DNA from: a virus
Strand: one strand, 5' to 3'
IMG/VR virus record: IMGVR_UViG_3300022074_000280
Span: 1-28,664 of that record
Length of the DNA stretch: 28,664 nucleotides
Positions 7,576-13,643 of this stretch are shown here, piece by piece. The notes below the pieces were generated by a model, which was given only the letters and a program-made list of their open reading frames with translations, had not been told where the DNA came from and searched no databases. Both the position numbers and the translations under genes were made by a program. Each line of letters starts with the position of its first letter. Position 1 is the stretch's first letter.

Positions 7576-7743
7576 TCACTTAGTGTAGGTGCGACCACGA
7601 TAGCAGAAGGTGCCATTAGACACTTTATGATCTGCATTCTTTACAGAATACGTAACACCACGATATGCGGTATGTGTAATCTGTGCATCATGAAGAGCAG
7701 ACTGCTTGGTGATCTGATCTTTGATAAGTTGAAGTGTGTTCAT
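7576..7743 (-). CDS. DUF4278-like microprotein with two YRG motifs, 55 aa
   Basis: First gene behind the riboswitch at 7774-7824. GGAG lies 7 nt before ATG 7741-7743. Two copies of the YRG motif are visible, YRGVTY (residues 27-32) and YRGRTY (48-53), the arrangement I associate with DUF4278. Downstream-peptide riboswitches are known to precede short ORFs of this kind in cyanobacteria and cyanophages. The next gene starts 7 nt after its stop. Molecular function is unknown. Confidence 0.85.
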   Translation of the reverse strand: MNTLQLIKDQITKQSALHDAQITHTAYRGVTYSVKNADHKVSNGTFCYRGRTYTK

Positions 7744-7773
7744 TTGTTTACTCCTAAAGTAATTGGATTTTTA

Positions 7774-7824
7774 GGTCCGTTCCTTTAGTCGTTTGCGTCC
7801 CCGAAGGGATGAACGATCCGTTCC
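7774..7824 (-). ncRNA. Glutamine riboswitch, Downstream-peptide/glnA-II type
   Basis: On the minus strand the RNA has P1 CGUUC (7811-7815) pairing with GAACG (7778-7782), an inner stem UCCC/GGGA closed by UUCG (7798-7809), and the junction GACGCAAACGAC followed by AAAGGAACG. These are the conserved features I recall for the glnA and Downstream-peptide glutamine aptamers. An upstream GAACG (7819-7823) can pair with the same CGUUC across a 3-nt loop, giving a competing fold. The ribosome site of the 55-residue gene is about 25 nt downstream, so translational control is plausible. Confidence 0.85.
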
Positions 7825-7840
7825 GCGACTTACTTGCGTC

Positions 7841-8044
7841 TTATACCAAGTTGCACTCACCTTCAACTTTGCTCCTAAGGTATCTGATTAGAAACATTTT
7901 GGAGTCGTAGTCTAATTTATCATCCTCTTGTATCTCAAGAGATCTTGTCATCCACCTTTCACATGACATGTGCCAGTTATAAGGTTTTGTCAAATGATCT
8001 GCATGAGATGCTAAGATGGTTAGTCCGAGTAGAATGCTTGGCAT
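7841..8044 (-). CDS. Small conserved cyanophage protein, 67 aa
   Basis: Starts with a hydrophobic stretch MPSILLGLTILASHADH, possibly a signal or anchor, then a charged helical body with HMSCERWMTRSLEIQEDDKL and FLIRYLRSKVEGE. No ribosome site is obvious; the predicted transcription start near 8056 leaves only about 12 nt of leader. It lies just upstream of the riboswitch operon. Function unknown. Confidence 0.68.
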   Translation of the reverse strand: MPSILLGLTILASHADHLTKPYNWHMSCERWMTRSLEIQEDDKLDYDSKMFLIRYLRSKVEGECNLV

Positions 8045-8062
8045 AAGATGAACGATGGGTTT

Positions 8063-8092
8063 ATTATAAACCCTTATACTTTATTTAGTCAA
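8063..8092 (-). promoter_or_regulatory. Sigma-70-type promoter with a dyad over the -10 box and an overlapping CTAAATA
   Basis: TTGACT (8087-8092) and TATAAT (8063-8068) are 18 nt apart. A perfect 7-bp inverted repeat, GGGTTTA/TAAACCC with a 3-nt centre (8057-8073), covers the -10 box. The sequence CTAAATA, a candidate cyanophage late core, overlaps the -35 box (8082-8088). It would drive the 67-residue gene and possibly the riboswitch operon. Confidence 0.72.
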
Positions 8093-8104
8093 ATTGTGTT
8101 GGTA

Positions 8105-8347
8105 TCAACATGAACATTTGTAATTGCGTTTATTAAGATAATTTAAGGTTTCTTTTAGAGTTCCTCTATGATCTACACCGATTGCAATCATAGGATACTC
8201 TGCTTCATCACCAAACTCTGCGCGAAATTGCTTTTCAGTGAAATGCTCATTTAAGATATATTCATTAAACTCATTATGCATACTTTGAAGAAGCATAGCA
8301 GCTCTCTCACACTCCTGACTGCCGTTGCTATAAATCCATGCATTCAT
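8105..8347 (-). CDS. Glutaredoxin-like protein with an altered active site
   Basis: An 80-residue thioredoxin-fold protein. The sequence YSNGSQECERAAMLLQS aligns with the glutaredoxin start-strand and CxxC helix, but the first Cys is Ser, leaving S-Q-E-C. The cis-proline region appears as EYPMIAIGV. It ends in CSC. Such proteins are common in cyanophages. With one active-site Cys it may act by a monothiol mechanism or only bind a partner. The ATG overlaps the previous stop (TAATG). Confidence 0.75.
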   Translation of the reverse strand: MNAWIYSNGSQECERAAMLLQSMHNEFNEYILNEHFTEKQFRAEFGDEAEYPMIAIGVDHRGTLKETLNYLNKRNYKCSC

Positions 8348-8574
8348 TATTCTTTCTCCTTATAAATGATTGAAATTCTCCTTTTTTCTACTCCTGTATG
8401 ATCAAGCAAATAAGAATACTGAACCTCTGCATCCAAAAGTTCAGCAATCTTTTCTGCTAAGTTCTTAGCAATATTCAGTTTAGTTGGTTTTTCCCAATTA
8501 GATCCTTCCACTAGTTTAGAGATACCTGTTATCTGAGTGTCCACAGCAAATTTTCTAAAGTCGTCATCGATCAT
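8347..8574 (-). CDS. Small conserved protein, 75 aa
   Basis: Starts MIDDDFRKFAVDTQITGISK. A longer reading from 8649 is possible but would be antisense-free overlap with a better small gene (8564-8689), so I take ATG 8572-8574, which overlaps that gene's end by 11 bp. The body is helical and basic near the end (GVEKRRISIIYKEKE). Unknown function. Confidence 0.62.
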   Translation of the reverse strand: MIDDDFRKFAVDTQITGISKLVEGSNWEKPTKLNIAKNLAEKIAELLDAEVQYSYLLDHTGVEKRRISIIYKEKE

Positions 8575-8689
8575 TTTGCCAGTCGTCAATTTGTTCTTGG
8601 GTAGGGACAATGATTCGGAAAGCAAGACCTTCCTCTTCAAACTCCTCATTCATTTTTTCGTAGGTCTCAGGTATAATTTTTTCAGTCAC
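8564..8689 (-). CDS. Small acidic protein with GTG start, 41 aa
   Basis: Reading from GTG 8687-8689 gives MTEKIIPETYEKMNEEFEEE and ends DDWQNDR. GGAG lies 7 nt upstream of the GTG, and the gene overlaps the upstream stop by 8 bp and the downstream start by 11 bp, the coupling seen throughout this cluster. It is short, so confidence rests on the ribosome site and context. Confidence 0.58.
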   Translation of the reverse strand: MTEKIIPETYEKMNEEFEEEGLAFRIIVPTQEQIDDWQNDR

Positions 8690-8996
8690 GTTGTCTCCAG
8701 TCATCGGGTTTGTCTTGTTTAAACCAATCTACAATTTCATCTGCTCCATCAAACCCCGTTTTGTAATTAGATGGGTCGGGGTCTCCTAGTCCCATCTTAT
8801 TCATAAAATCATCTATGCTGCCCTCCTCAATATCTTGAGAAGCTTGACGACGTGCTTTACGCAACCATTCTCTGGCAGTCGTATTTGCTTTGGACAGTTT
8901 CTCTGCCCAAATCATATCTTCTAGTTTTACTTCTTCTTTGTTAGCAATCTTCTTACAGATGAACTCTAATCGTAGTCTGTATTGAGTAGATAGCAT
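8682..8996 (-). CDS. Conserved cyanophage protein, 104 aa
   Basis: Starts MLSTQYRLRLEFICKKIANK and is helical and charged, with a central basic segment REWLRKARRQASQD and an acidic Gly-rich end. I recall similar proteins in many cyanomyoviruses, always as hypothetical. It follows the 64-residue gene by one base. No catalytic motif is visible. Confidence 0.78.
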   Translation of the reverse strand: MLSTQYRLRLEFICKKIANKEEVKLEDMIWAEKLSKANTTAREWLRKARRQASQDIEEGSIDDFMNKMGLGDPDPSNYKTGFDGADEIVDWFKQDKPDDWRQRD

Positions 8997-8997
8997 A

Positions 8998-9192
8998 TTA
9001 GTTTTTACGCAGTTTTTTTTCTAATTCTGTGAGTTGACTAAACTCTTTGTATGCTGTCTGTGAACGTTCATTGATGATACTTAGGATATCATCCATTATG
9101 ACATCGTTTTCAGCGTAATCATCCAAGTATTTGTCAATGGCTTCCTTTAGATACCTTTTCCGATGCCACTCGGGGGAGTATGGTTTATACAT
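8998..9192 (-). CDS. Small conserved protein, 64 aa
   Basis: Starts MYKPYSPEWHRKRYLKEAID, then an acidic helix and a basic C-terminal helix. First gene after the promoter at 9215-9243, with a leader of about 20 nt and no clear ribosome site. Function unknown; the size and composition fit a small protein-binding or regulatory phage factor. Confidence 0.7.
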   Translation of the reverse strand: MYKPYSPEWHRKRYLKEAIDKYLDDYAENDVIMDDILSIINERSQTAYKEFSQLTELEKKLRKN

Positions 9193-9214
9193 GATAAAGA
9201 TTTTACATGCCTAG

Positions 9215-9243
9215 ATCATAGTATTATTTACTATGGTTGTCAA
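9215..9243 (-). promoter_or_regulatory. Sigma-70-type promoter with an operator-like dyad
   Basis: TTGACA (9238-9243) and TATGAT (9215-9220) are exactly 17 nt apart. The TGA inside TTGACA is the stop codon of the upstream gene. A perfect 7-bp inverted repeat CATAGTA/TACTATG with a 5-nt centre (9217-9235) fills the spacer and enters the -10 box, a good place for a repressor or activator to bind. Confidence 0.8.
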
Positions 9244-9422
9244 GTGATAGGATCATCCTCAGATTCTTTAATCATACTGCTGATGATCTTCTCACTACCA
9301 TCCATTGTCTGCAGTGCAAACAAGGATGACTTTTGATACTTCTTTAATTTTTTATATCTCTTAAGAAGACGATTGATATCATCTGGATTCATTTCGACTT
9401 CTACATCAAATCCTTTACTCAT
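9240..9422 (-). CDS. Small conserved protein, 60 aa
   Basis: Starts MSKGFDVEVEMNPDDINRLL followed by a Lys-rich segment KRYKKLKKYQKS. The ATG at 9420-9422 overlaps the upstream stop (ATGA), which decides it over a TTG-type extension into the upstream gene. Its own stop lies in the -35 box of the next promoter. Unknown function. Confidence 0.7.
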   Translation of the reverse strand: MSKGFDVEVEMNPDDINRLLKRYKKLKKYQKSSLFALQTMDGSEKIISSMIKESEDDPIT

Positions 9423-9754
9423 CTTTTTTTCTTCTTTTCTGTAGGTGATTTGTATCCCCATAATTTTGGTCTTACAGATCCATATCCAAAATCCATTTTT
9501 TGAACAGAACCTGGACCATACTTATCAAAATACATGTCAAATAGATCTGCAGACTTTTTACATCTTACGAGATCTATACATTCTTTTCCGTCTTTTAGAT
9601 ACCAAATAAGTTTAGCATCAGTTGGGAAACTTTTATCATTTGCTTGGTCAAGAGTTGTTTCCTCTAAAAGAACTTGACACCCATAGGAAGATGGATCACT
9701 TGGATTAACTTCCTTACTGTTCATTTCTTCTTCCTTTTCTATGGTTACTGTCAT
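9419..9754 (-). CDS. Conserved cyanophage protein, 111 aa
   Basis: Starts MTVTIEKEEEMNSKEVNPSD; a second Met ten codons later is possible. Central segments KLIWYLKDGKECIDLVRC and ADLFDMYFDKYGPGSVQKMD suggest a mixed alpha/beta domain, and the tail is Lys-rich. ATGA overlaps exist at both ends with its neighbours. I do not recognise the family. Confidence 0.72.
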   Translation of the reverse strand: MTVTIEKEEEMNSKEVNPSDPSSYGCQVLLEETTLDQANDKSFPTDAKLIWYLKDGKECIDLVRCKKSADLFDMYFDKYGPGSVQKMDFGYGSVRPKLWGYKSPTEKKKKR

Positions 9755-10329
9755 GAACGATTGCCCCACTGAATATCAGAATATGCTTCTTTTACATTGT
9801 CAAGACTAATTTTATACTTGGAGGATAGATTCTTATCCTTGGTTAGAATAATAACTTCTGCTTCCTTTGGATGCAACCCTCGCAAAAGGTTAATGAACAT
9901 CATCTCCCTACGAATGGTAGAAAGAGATCCATTACCACCTTGAACATAATGATAAAGATTTTGATATTCACGGCGAAGTGAAGTCTTACCCCGCCCATCA
10001 AGATCTTGACCCGTTGCAGATGCTCCACCTTTTGCTTCCTTTGCAATATTCTCAGACAGTGTACCCGAATACACAGACTGATCTTCTGCATCGCCATAAG
10101 GAACTTCACCTTCTGGAAGAAGACTTACCACAGACTCATCAAAGTTCCAAACAAAAATAGTTTTCAAAGACATGTGCTCATACTTCTTAAGCACTTCCAC
10201 TTTCTTTGCATTAGAACGCTGCTTGGATGCAAGTTCTAAAACTTCAAATACAAATGGATTTAAGGGAAGTTCCGGGATTGGTGCCGGTGTCTTCTTTGCT
10301 CTAGTTGTCTTCTTCGTCGTTGTCGTCAT
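9751..10329 (-). CDS. DUF6433-like phage protein
   Basis: A 192-residue protein with a Thr/Lys-rich N-terminal tail (MTTTTKKTTRAKK) and a domain containing NAKKVEVLKKYEHMSLKTIF and HPKEAEVIILTKDKNLSSKY. The pattern of counting residues left to process and the terminal loop KYKISLDNVKEAY match my memory of the DUF6433 family in T4-like phages, whose function is unknown. The start is ATG 10327-10329; a longer TTG start is possible. It overlaps the membrane protein gene upstream by 29 bp. Confidence 0.75.
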   Translation of the reverse strand: MTTTTKKTTRAKKTPAPIPELPLNPFVFEVLELASKQRSNAKKVEVLKKYEHMSLKTIFVWNFDESVVSLLPEGEVPYGDAEDQSVYSGTLSENIAKEAKGGASATGQDLDGRGKTSLRREYQNLYHYVQGGNGSLSTIRREMMFINLLRGLHPKEAEVIILTKDKNLSSKYKISLDNVKEAYSDIQWGNRS

Positions 10330-10519
10330 AATAGTTTTCAAATCTCACTGCTAGAATTTCGTCGGGAAGGATGTTCCCATTTTCATCAAACATCTCTGGG
10401 TGTGTATAAACTGGTTGTGTTTGATATACATGTTCTTTTGCCAGCCATCCTACTACGCCTCCGACAAAAAACATCATTAACGCTACAAGTGTACTGATGG
10501 TAAGGGTTACTGCTAACAT
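10301..10519 (-). CDS. Small membrane protein with a conserved acidic tail
   Basis: A 72-residue protein with one N-terminal membrane helix (about residues 4-27, ending GGVVGWLAKE) and a cytoplasmic-type tail with VYTHPEMFDENGNILPDEIL and a terminal run of Asp and Glu. GGAG lies about 8 nt before the ATG. I recall the same design in many cyanophages. Function unknown. Confidence 0.78.
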   Translation of the reverse strand: MLAVTLTISTLVALMMFFVGGVVGWLAKEHVYQTQPVYTHPEMFDENGNILPDEILAVRFENYYDDNDEEDN

Positions 10520-10536
10520 TTTTTAACTCCAGAGAA

Positions 10537-10743
10537 TTATTTTTTCTTAATATCAAGATAGAAGTCTAGATTAAAAACAATTTCTCTGCGAAAGAAAGAA
10601 ACCATTTTACCAAACTTCATCCGAAAAGTTTTTGGTGGTTCTGGTTTTCTCCTCCTGTTGCGTAACAGCAACTCTACCCCACGATTAATGTGGGGATCTG
10701 ATTTATTTAGTTTTCTTTTTTCGTCTCCCAGGTTTTCTGTCAC
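10537..10743 (-). CDS. Small basic protein with GTG start, 68 aa
   Basis: Read from GTG 10741-10743 the protein starts MTENLGDEKRKLNKSDPHIN and contains a basic stretch LLRNRRRKPEPPKTFRMKFG followed by a hydrophobic and aromatic C-terminus. GGAGG lies 7 nt before the GTG; an ATG six codons earlier would place that site inside the gene. It overlaps the upstream gene's end by 41 bp. Unknown function. Confidence 0.7.
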   Translation of the reverse strand: MTENLGDEKRKLNKSDPHINRGVELLLRNRRRKPEPPKTFRMKFGKMVSFFRREIVFNLDFYLDIKKK

Positions 10744-11062
10744 GACTGTACCTCCATGCATCTTCTAAGATGCCATACAAATAATTTTTAATCTTTCTCG
10801 CCTGTGGTTTAGAAATATGTCCATATCCTTCACGAAGTTGCTTATGCTCATTATCATTACCACCTTTAATATACTCTTGAAGTTCTAAAGTCATATCGCT
10901 AAGTTCAGCAGCAGTTGTACTTTCAATAAATTCCTCTACTTCATATCTTTTTGTTTTACGAATTTGAAGATAATCATAGAACTTCAATACAAATTTTCCT
11001 TCAAAAGCATAATCAATTGCTTTTTCAACATCAGTGTAAATTTCGTGAAGATTGTTTTCCAT
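10703..11062 (-). CDS. Conserved cyanophage protein, 119 aa
   Basis: Starts MENNLHEIYTDVEKAIDYAF. Helical, with a basic C-terminus (KPGRRKKKTK) that suggests nucleic acid contact. The ATG overlaps the glutaredoxin stop (TAATG), so the two are translationally coupled. No known family recognised. Confidence 0.75.
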   Translation of the reverse strand: MENNLHEIYTDVEKAIDYAFEGKFVLKFYDYLQIRKTKRYEVEEFIESTTAAELSDMTLELQEYIKGGNDNEHKQLREGYGHISKPQARKIKNYLYGILEDAWRYSRDRKPGRRKKKTK

Positions 11063-11298
11063 TAAACCAGTTTGTTTTCCCTTAGATACTTTACAGTTTC
11101 CATACATCCGCCGATGTGTTCATTATTTAGAACAACTTGGGGAAATGTAGATCCCACACCAAACTTATGATAAAACTCTTGTCTCGTATAGTCAGTATTA
11201 AGTTTGTATACTACATGTTTTAACTCTGCCAATTGTAGCACCTGTTGAACTTTGGAGCAATAAGGACAACCATCTTTCGAGTATACAGTGAACGTCAT
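11062..11298 (-). CDS. nrdC: Glutaredoxin NrdC
   Basis: A 78-residue glutaredoxin with the classical active site C11-P-Y-C14 in YSKDGCPYCSK, the cis-proline segment TFPQVVLN and the GG before CMETVKYL. T4 NrdC passes electrons to ribonucleotide reductase. The start is ATG 11296-11298, which directly follows the U-tract of the terminator upstream; an upstream ATG-like extension would run through the hairpin. There is no Shine-Dalgarno site, only a U-rich leader of about 20 nt from the promoter at 11326-11354. Confidence 0.92.
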   Translation of the reverse strand: MTFTVYSKDGCPYCSKVQQVLQLAELKHVVYKLNTDYTRQEFYHKFGVGSTFPQVVLNNEHIGGCMETVKYLRENKLV

Positions 11299-11321
11299 AA
11301 AAAAAGAGGGAAATAATTCCC
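11299..11321 (-). terminator. Terminator directly before nrdC
   Basis: On the minus strand GGGAA/TTCCC (11317-11321 with 11308-11312) closes a 4-nt loop and is followed, after CTC, by seven T that run into the nrdC ATG. The 5-bp stem is short. It ends transcripts of the 101-residue gene and lies across the predicted start site of the nrdC promoter. Confidence 0.65.
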
Positions 11322-11325
11322 CCAT

Positions 11326-11354
11326 AGTATATCATATAATTTTTACTATGACAA
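11326..11354 (-). promoter_or_regulatory. nrdC: Sigma-70-type promoter for nrdC, merged with the terminator
   Basis: TTGTCA (11349-11354) and TATACT (11326-11331) are exactly 17 nt apart. The stop of the upstream gene lies in the spacer next to the -35 box. The expected start site, about 11317-11320, is inside the 5' arm of the terminator, so RNA made from this promoter lacks the complete hairpin. Confidence 0.75.
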
Positions 11355-11651
11355 TGGAGTCATGCCTAATGGATCAGGATTACTGGGACCAGGATCAAAA
11401 TCATGTTCAGGACCAATATCATGAATTAATGGATCTTGCCCTTCAGGTTTTGAAAAGTATTCTCTAAGAACTTCAATACGTTCTTTTTCATGAGCAATAA
11501 TATCCACTTGCTCCTGAATTGAAGCAAGGATATCAGAGTGCTCACCTATACCTACGGGTGCTTGAAGATAGATTTCAATATTTACTTTTGCCTTGGCAAT
11601 GTTGCCTTGCGCTTGAGCAAATAAAGCATCTAGGATTTGAAATCTGAACAT
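11346..11651 (-). CDS. Conserved cyanophage protein, 101 aa
   Basis: Starts MFRFQILDALFAQAQGNIAK. Residues 1-65 are helical, with Ala/Glu-rich heptad-like segments (EQVDIIAHEKERIEVLREYF); the C-terminal third is Pro- and Asp-rich and probably disordered. A candidate late promoter TATAAATT lies 16 nt upstream of the ATG, so it may be a virion or assembly protein. Family not identified. Confidence 0.72.
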   Translation of the reverse strand: MFRFQILDALFAQAQGNIAKAKVNIEIYLQAPVGIGEHSDILASIQEQVDIIAHEKERIEVLREYFSKPEGQDPLIHDIGPEHDFDPGPSNPDPLGMTPLS

Positions 11652-11666
11652 GTTTCTTTATTATCT

Positions 11667-11674
11667 AATTTATA
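11667..11674 (-). promoter_or_regulatory. Candidate late promoter TATAAATT
   Basis: TATAAATT differs from the T4 late core TATAAATA at the last base only. It lies 15-23 nt upstream of the ATG at 11651, matching the spacing of other late-promoter candidates here, and directly after the end of the carbamoyltransferase gene. Confidence 0.5.
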
Positions 11675-11680
11675 TATTAG

Positions 11681-13153
11681 TCAGTTAAAAAAGATGTTTT
11701 CACCTACCACAAGACTATCCATATCAGTTAACGAAAGAATTTCCATTGCATTTGATACATGTCCACAGATAGGTTTACCACCAACGTTCAATGATGTATT
11801 TAATACCATAGGAACTCCTGTTAGTTTTTCAAATTCTTCAATCAATTCATAGTAATAAGTATGATCTTGAGAAACAGTTTGTGCCCTACAAGTTCCATCG
11901 GCATGTGTGATAGGAGCAAAAGATTGTTTGTCTATTAACTCCATGACATACAACATGTAAGGTGAGTCGTAAACAAAATTAAAATAATCTCTGGACTTCT
12001 CTTCAAGTATAGATGCTCCGAAGGGTCTGTAAAATTCTCTATGCTTTACCTTACTGTTGATAATATTCTTACCATCTGCAATAGATGGATTCATAAGAAT
12101 ACTTCTGTTACCCAATGCTCTAGGTCCGACCTCACCCTGACCTTGATACCATCCTACAATTTTTCCTTGTGCTAAAAGTTCAGCAGTCTGTTTAATTGTT
12201 CTCTTGGATGGTGGTAATGGTTCTTCATCCTGTTGCCAGAATGGAAACCCAGATGAATCAAACTTCTCTTGATCATAATACTTTCTGAGAAATTCTACTA
12301 GTCCCAATGATAATCCACTATCGTTACAGTGAGGAGGGATAACTAAATTTGGTCTGACATTTCTGATCTCTGAATTGATTACTGTGTTCTGTGCCACACC
12401 ACCACTATAAAATATAACATCAGTCTCGTCTGTATATTCTATAAAATGTTTTACAAATGCACGTTCTGTAATAGTATGTGCAGCACAAACTTTATCACAA
12501 ACATCTTTAAAGTTATGTTTATGCATCCTTGTAAAGTTTGCTGACCTCCAAAGTTTTGATAAGTCAGTTAGGTCACATGAACCAGTGCTAGAATAGTTAC
12601 CAAATGCTTTTAGTGCCATGATTTTACCAGCAAAGTCTAGAGAGTGTCCCTTAATGCCCATCTGATGACCGACATTAGAAAGAATTAATCCAAGACTTTC
12701 AACTTTATCTGCACTATATCTCAGTACAATCTTATCATTTTTAAATACAGTATGACCAGAATAGTCATCACCAAAACCATCGGATACAATTCCTACATCA
12801 GACTCACCAAACATCCAACAACTCAAGTGATGAGCATAGTGATGATCAACTCTGAAGACAGGACAATCAAATCCTAATAATTTAAATAGAGGTATTTCTA
12901 TACTAGAAAATAATTCTTTCTCATCAAATTTAATTTTATCATACGAGAATGAATCAATAGTAATAGCAATAGCATCTACCTCAGATGGATTAATATCCCA
13001 TCTCTTTATGATTTGAAACCACTGATTCAAATCCATGAACCCATGATGTTTAATCTGATAATCTCGTTCAGAATTATAATACTTTACGACAATACCATCG
13101 GTGTAAGTAATATTTGAGTCGTGATCACATAGTCGCAATCCTAAAAATTTCAT
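11681..13153 (-). CDS. Carbamoyltransferase, NodU/CmcH family
   Basis: A 490-residue enzyme that transfers carbamoyl from carbamoyl phosphate to an unknown acceptor. The YrdC-independent Kae1-like N-terminal domain carries the metal motif DHHYAHH (103-109) and the nucleotide loop SGGVAQN (250-256); the C-terminal domain has GWYQGQGEVGPRALG (334-348) and FYRPFGASIL. Such genes occur in several cyanophages, where the substrate may be a surface sugar or a modified nucleoside. GTAGG lies about 6 nt before the ATG. It has its own promoter, which overlaps a terminator at 13162-13214. Confidence 0.9.
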   Translation of the reverse strand: MKFLGLRLCDHDSNITYTDGIVVKYYNSERDYQIKHHGFMDLNQWFQIIKRWDINPSEVDAIAITIDSFSYDKIKFDEKELFSSIEIPLFKLLGFDCPVFRVDHHYAHHLSCWMFGESDVGIVSDGFGDDYSGHTVFKNDKIVLRYSADKVESLGLILSNVGHQMGIKGHSLDFAGKIMALKAFGNYSSTGSCDLTDLSKLWRSANFTRMHKHNFKDVCDKVCAAHTITERAFVKHFIEYTDETDVIFYSGGVAQNTVINSEIRNVRPNLVIPPHCNDSGLSLGLVEFLRKYYDQEKFDSSGFPFWQQDEEPLPPSKRTIKQTAELLAQGKIVGWYQGQGEVGPRALGNRSILMNPSIADGKNIINSKVKHREFYRPFGASILEEKSRDYFNFVYDSPYMLYVMELIDKQSFAPITHADGTCRAQTVSQDHTYYYELIEEFEKLTGVPMVLNTSLNVGGKPICGHVSNAMEILSLTDMDSLVVGENIFFN

Positions 13154-13161
13154 ATACCTAC

Positions 13162-13185
13162 AAAAAAGAGGATCCTAAGACCCTC
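13162..13185 (-). terminator. Terminator of the photosynthesis and carbon operon
   Basis: Minus strand: GAGGGTC/GATCCTC with one G-T pair and a 4-nt loop (13168-13185), then six T. It follows the stop of the 72-residue gene by 6 nt and ends the operon that begins at petE. Confidence 0.8.
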
Positions 13186-13214
13186 AGTATATCAATCATT
13201 ATCTTGTTTGTAAA
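13186..13214 (-). promoter_or_regulatory. Sigma-70-type promoter for the carbamoyltransferase, merged with the terminator
   Basis: TTTACA (13209-13214) and TATACT (13186-13191) are exactly 17 nt apart. The -35 box is inside the end of the 72-residue gene, and the -10 box touches the first base of the terminator's 5' arm (13185). The expected start site, about 13179, is at the inner end of that arm, so RNA from this promoter would not form the hairpin. Confidence 0.72.
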
Positions 13215-13410
13215 GATCTTCTAGTTTTTCTCTTGAAAGATCAACATACATTACTTCTTCTCCTTGTGCCGGGGCTTCTGGATGCTTTGGTTTAGGAGGT
13301 TCATCCATCATTTTATTGATGGATTGAATGTTCCCCCACATCATCGCAAATGAAGCACCTGCAATAATTCCAAAGCAAAGGAAGTAAAAAAAGATTTCAA
13401 AATTATTCAT
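13192..13410 (-). CDS. Small membrane protein, last gene of the psbD operon
   Basis: A 72-residue protein with an N-terminal membrane helix (about residues 5-26), a Pro/Lys-rich linker (DEPPKPKHPEAPAQ) and a charged end. The ATG overlaps the previous stop (ATGA). Its position at the end of the operon with psbD hints at a membrane role, but this is association only. Confidence 0.75.
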   Translation of the reverse strand: MNNFEIFFYFLCFGIIAGASFAMMWGNIQSINKMMDEPPKPKHPEAPAQGEEVMYVDLSREKLEDLYKQDND

Positions 13411-13643
13411 GATTCTTGCAAAGATTGAACAGTATTATGAAGTTGACCAATGTCTCTCAATCCTTCAGCAGAAAACCAGGGAGCAGATGCCCAATCAAAT
13501 CCATCACCAAAGGTGTTGTCAGGGGCAACCACATACCAGTGGCAGTCAACATCAGGAACATCAACTGCACACTTAGACCAGTCATCACTCCATTGTGGAA
13601 CTTGAATCCACATTAAAGCTGCCATCAAGATTGAGTAAATCAC
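13407..13643 (-). CDS. Small protein coupled to psbD, 78 aa
   Basis: Begins with GTG 13641-13643 overlapping the psbD stop (GTGA) and reads [18 protein letters not shown], a short hydrophobic start that may be a signal peptide or anchor. The rest is rich in Trp and Asp with two Cys ([11 protein letters not shown]). An internal ATG at codon 7 is an alternative start. AGAGG lies about 10 nt before the GTG. Unknown function. Confidence 0.72.
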   Translation of the reverse strand: MIYSILMAALMWIQVPQWSDDWSKCAVDVPDVDCHWYVVAPDNTFGDGFDWASAPWFSAEGLRDIGQLHNTVQSLQES

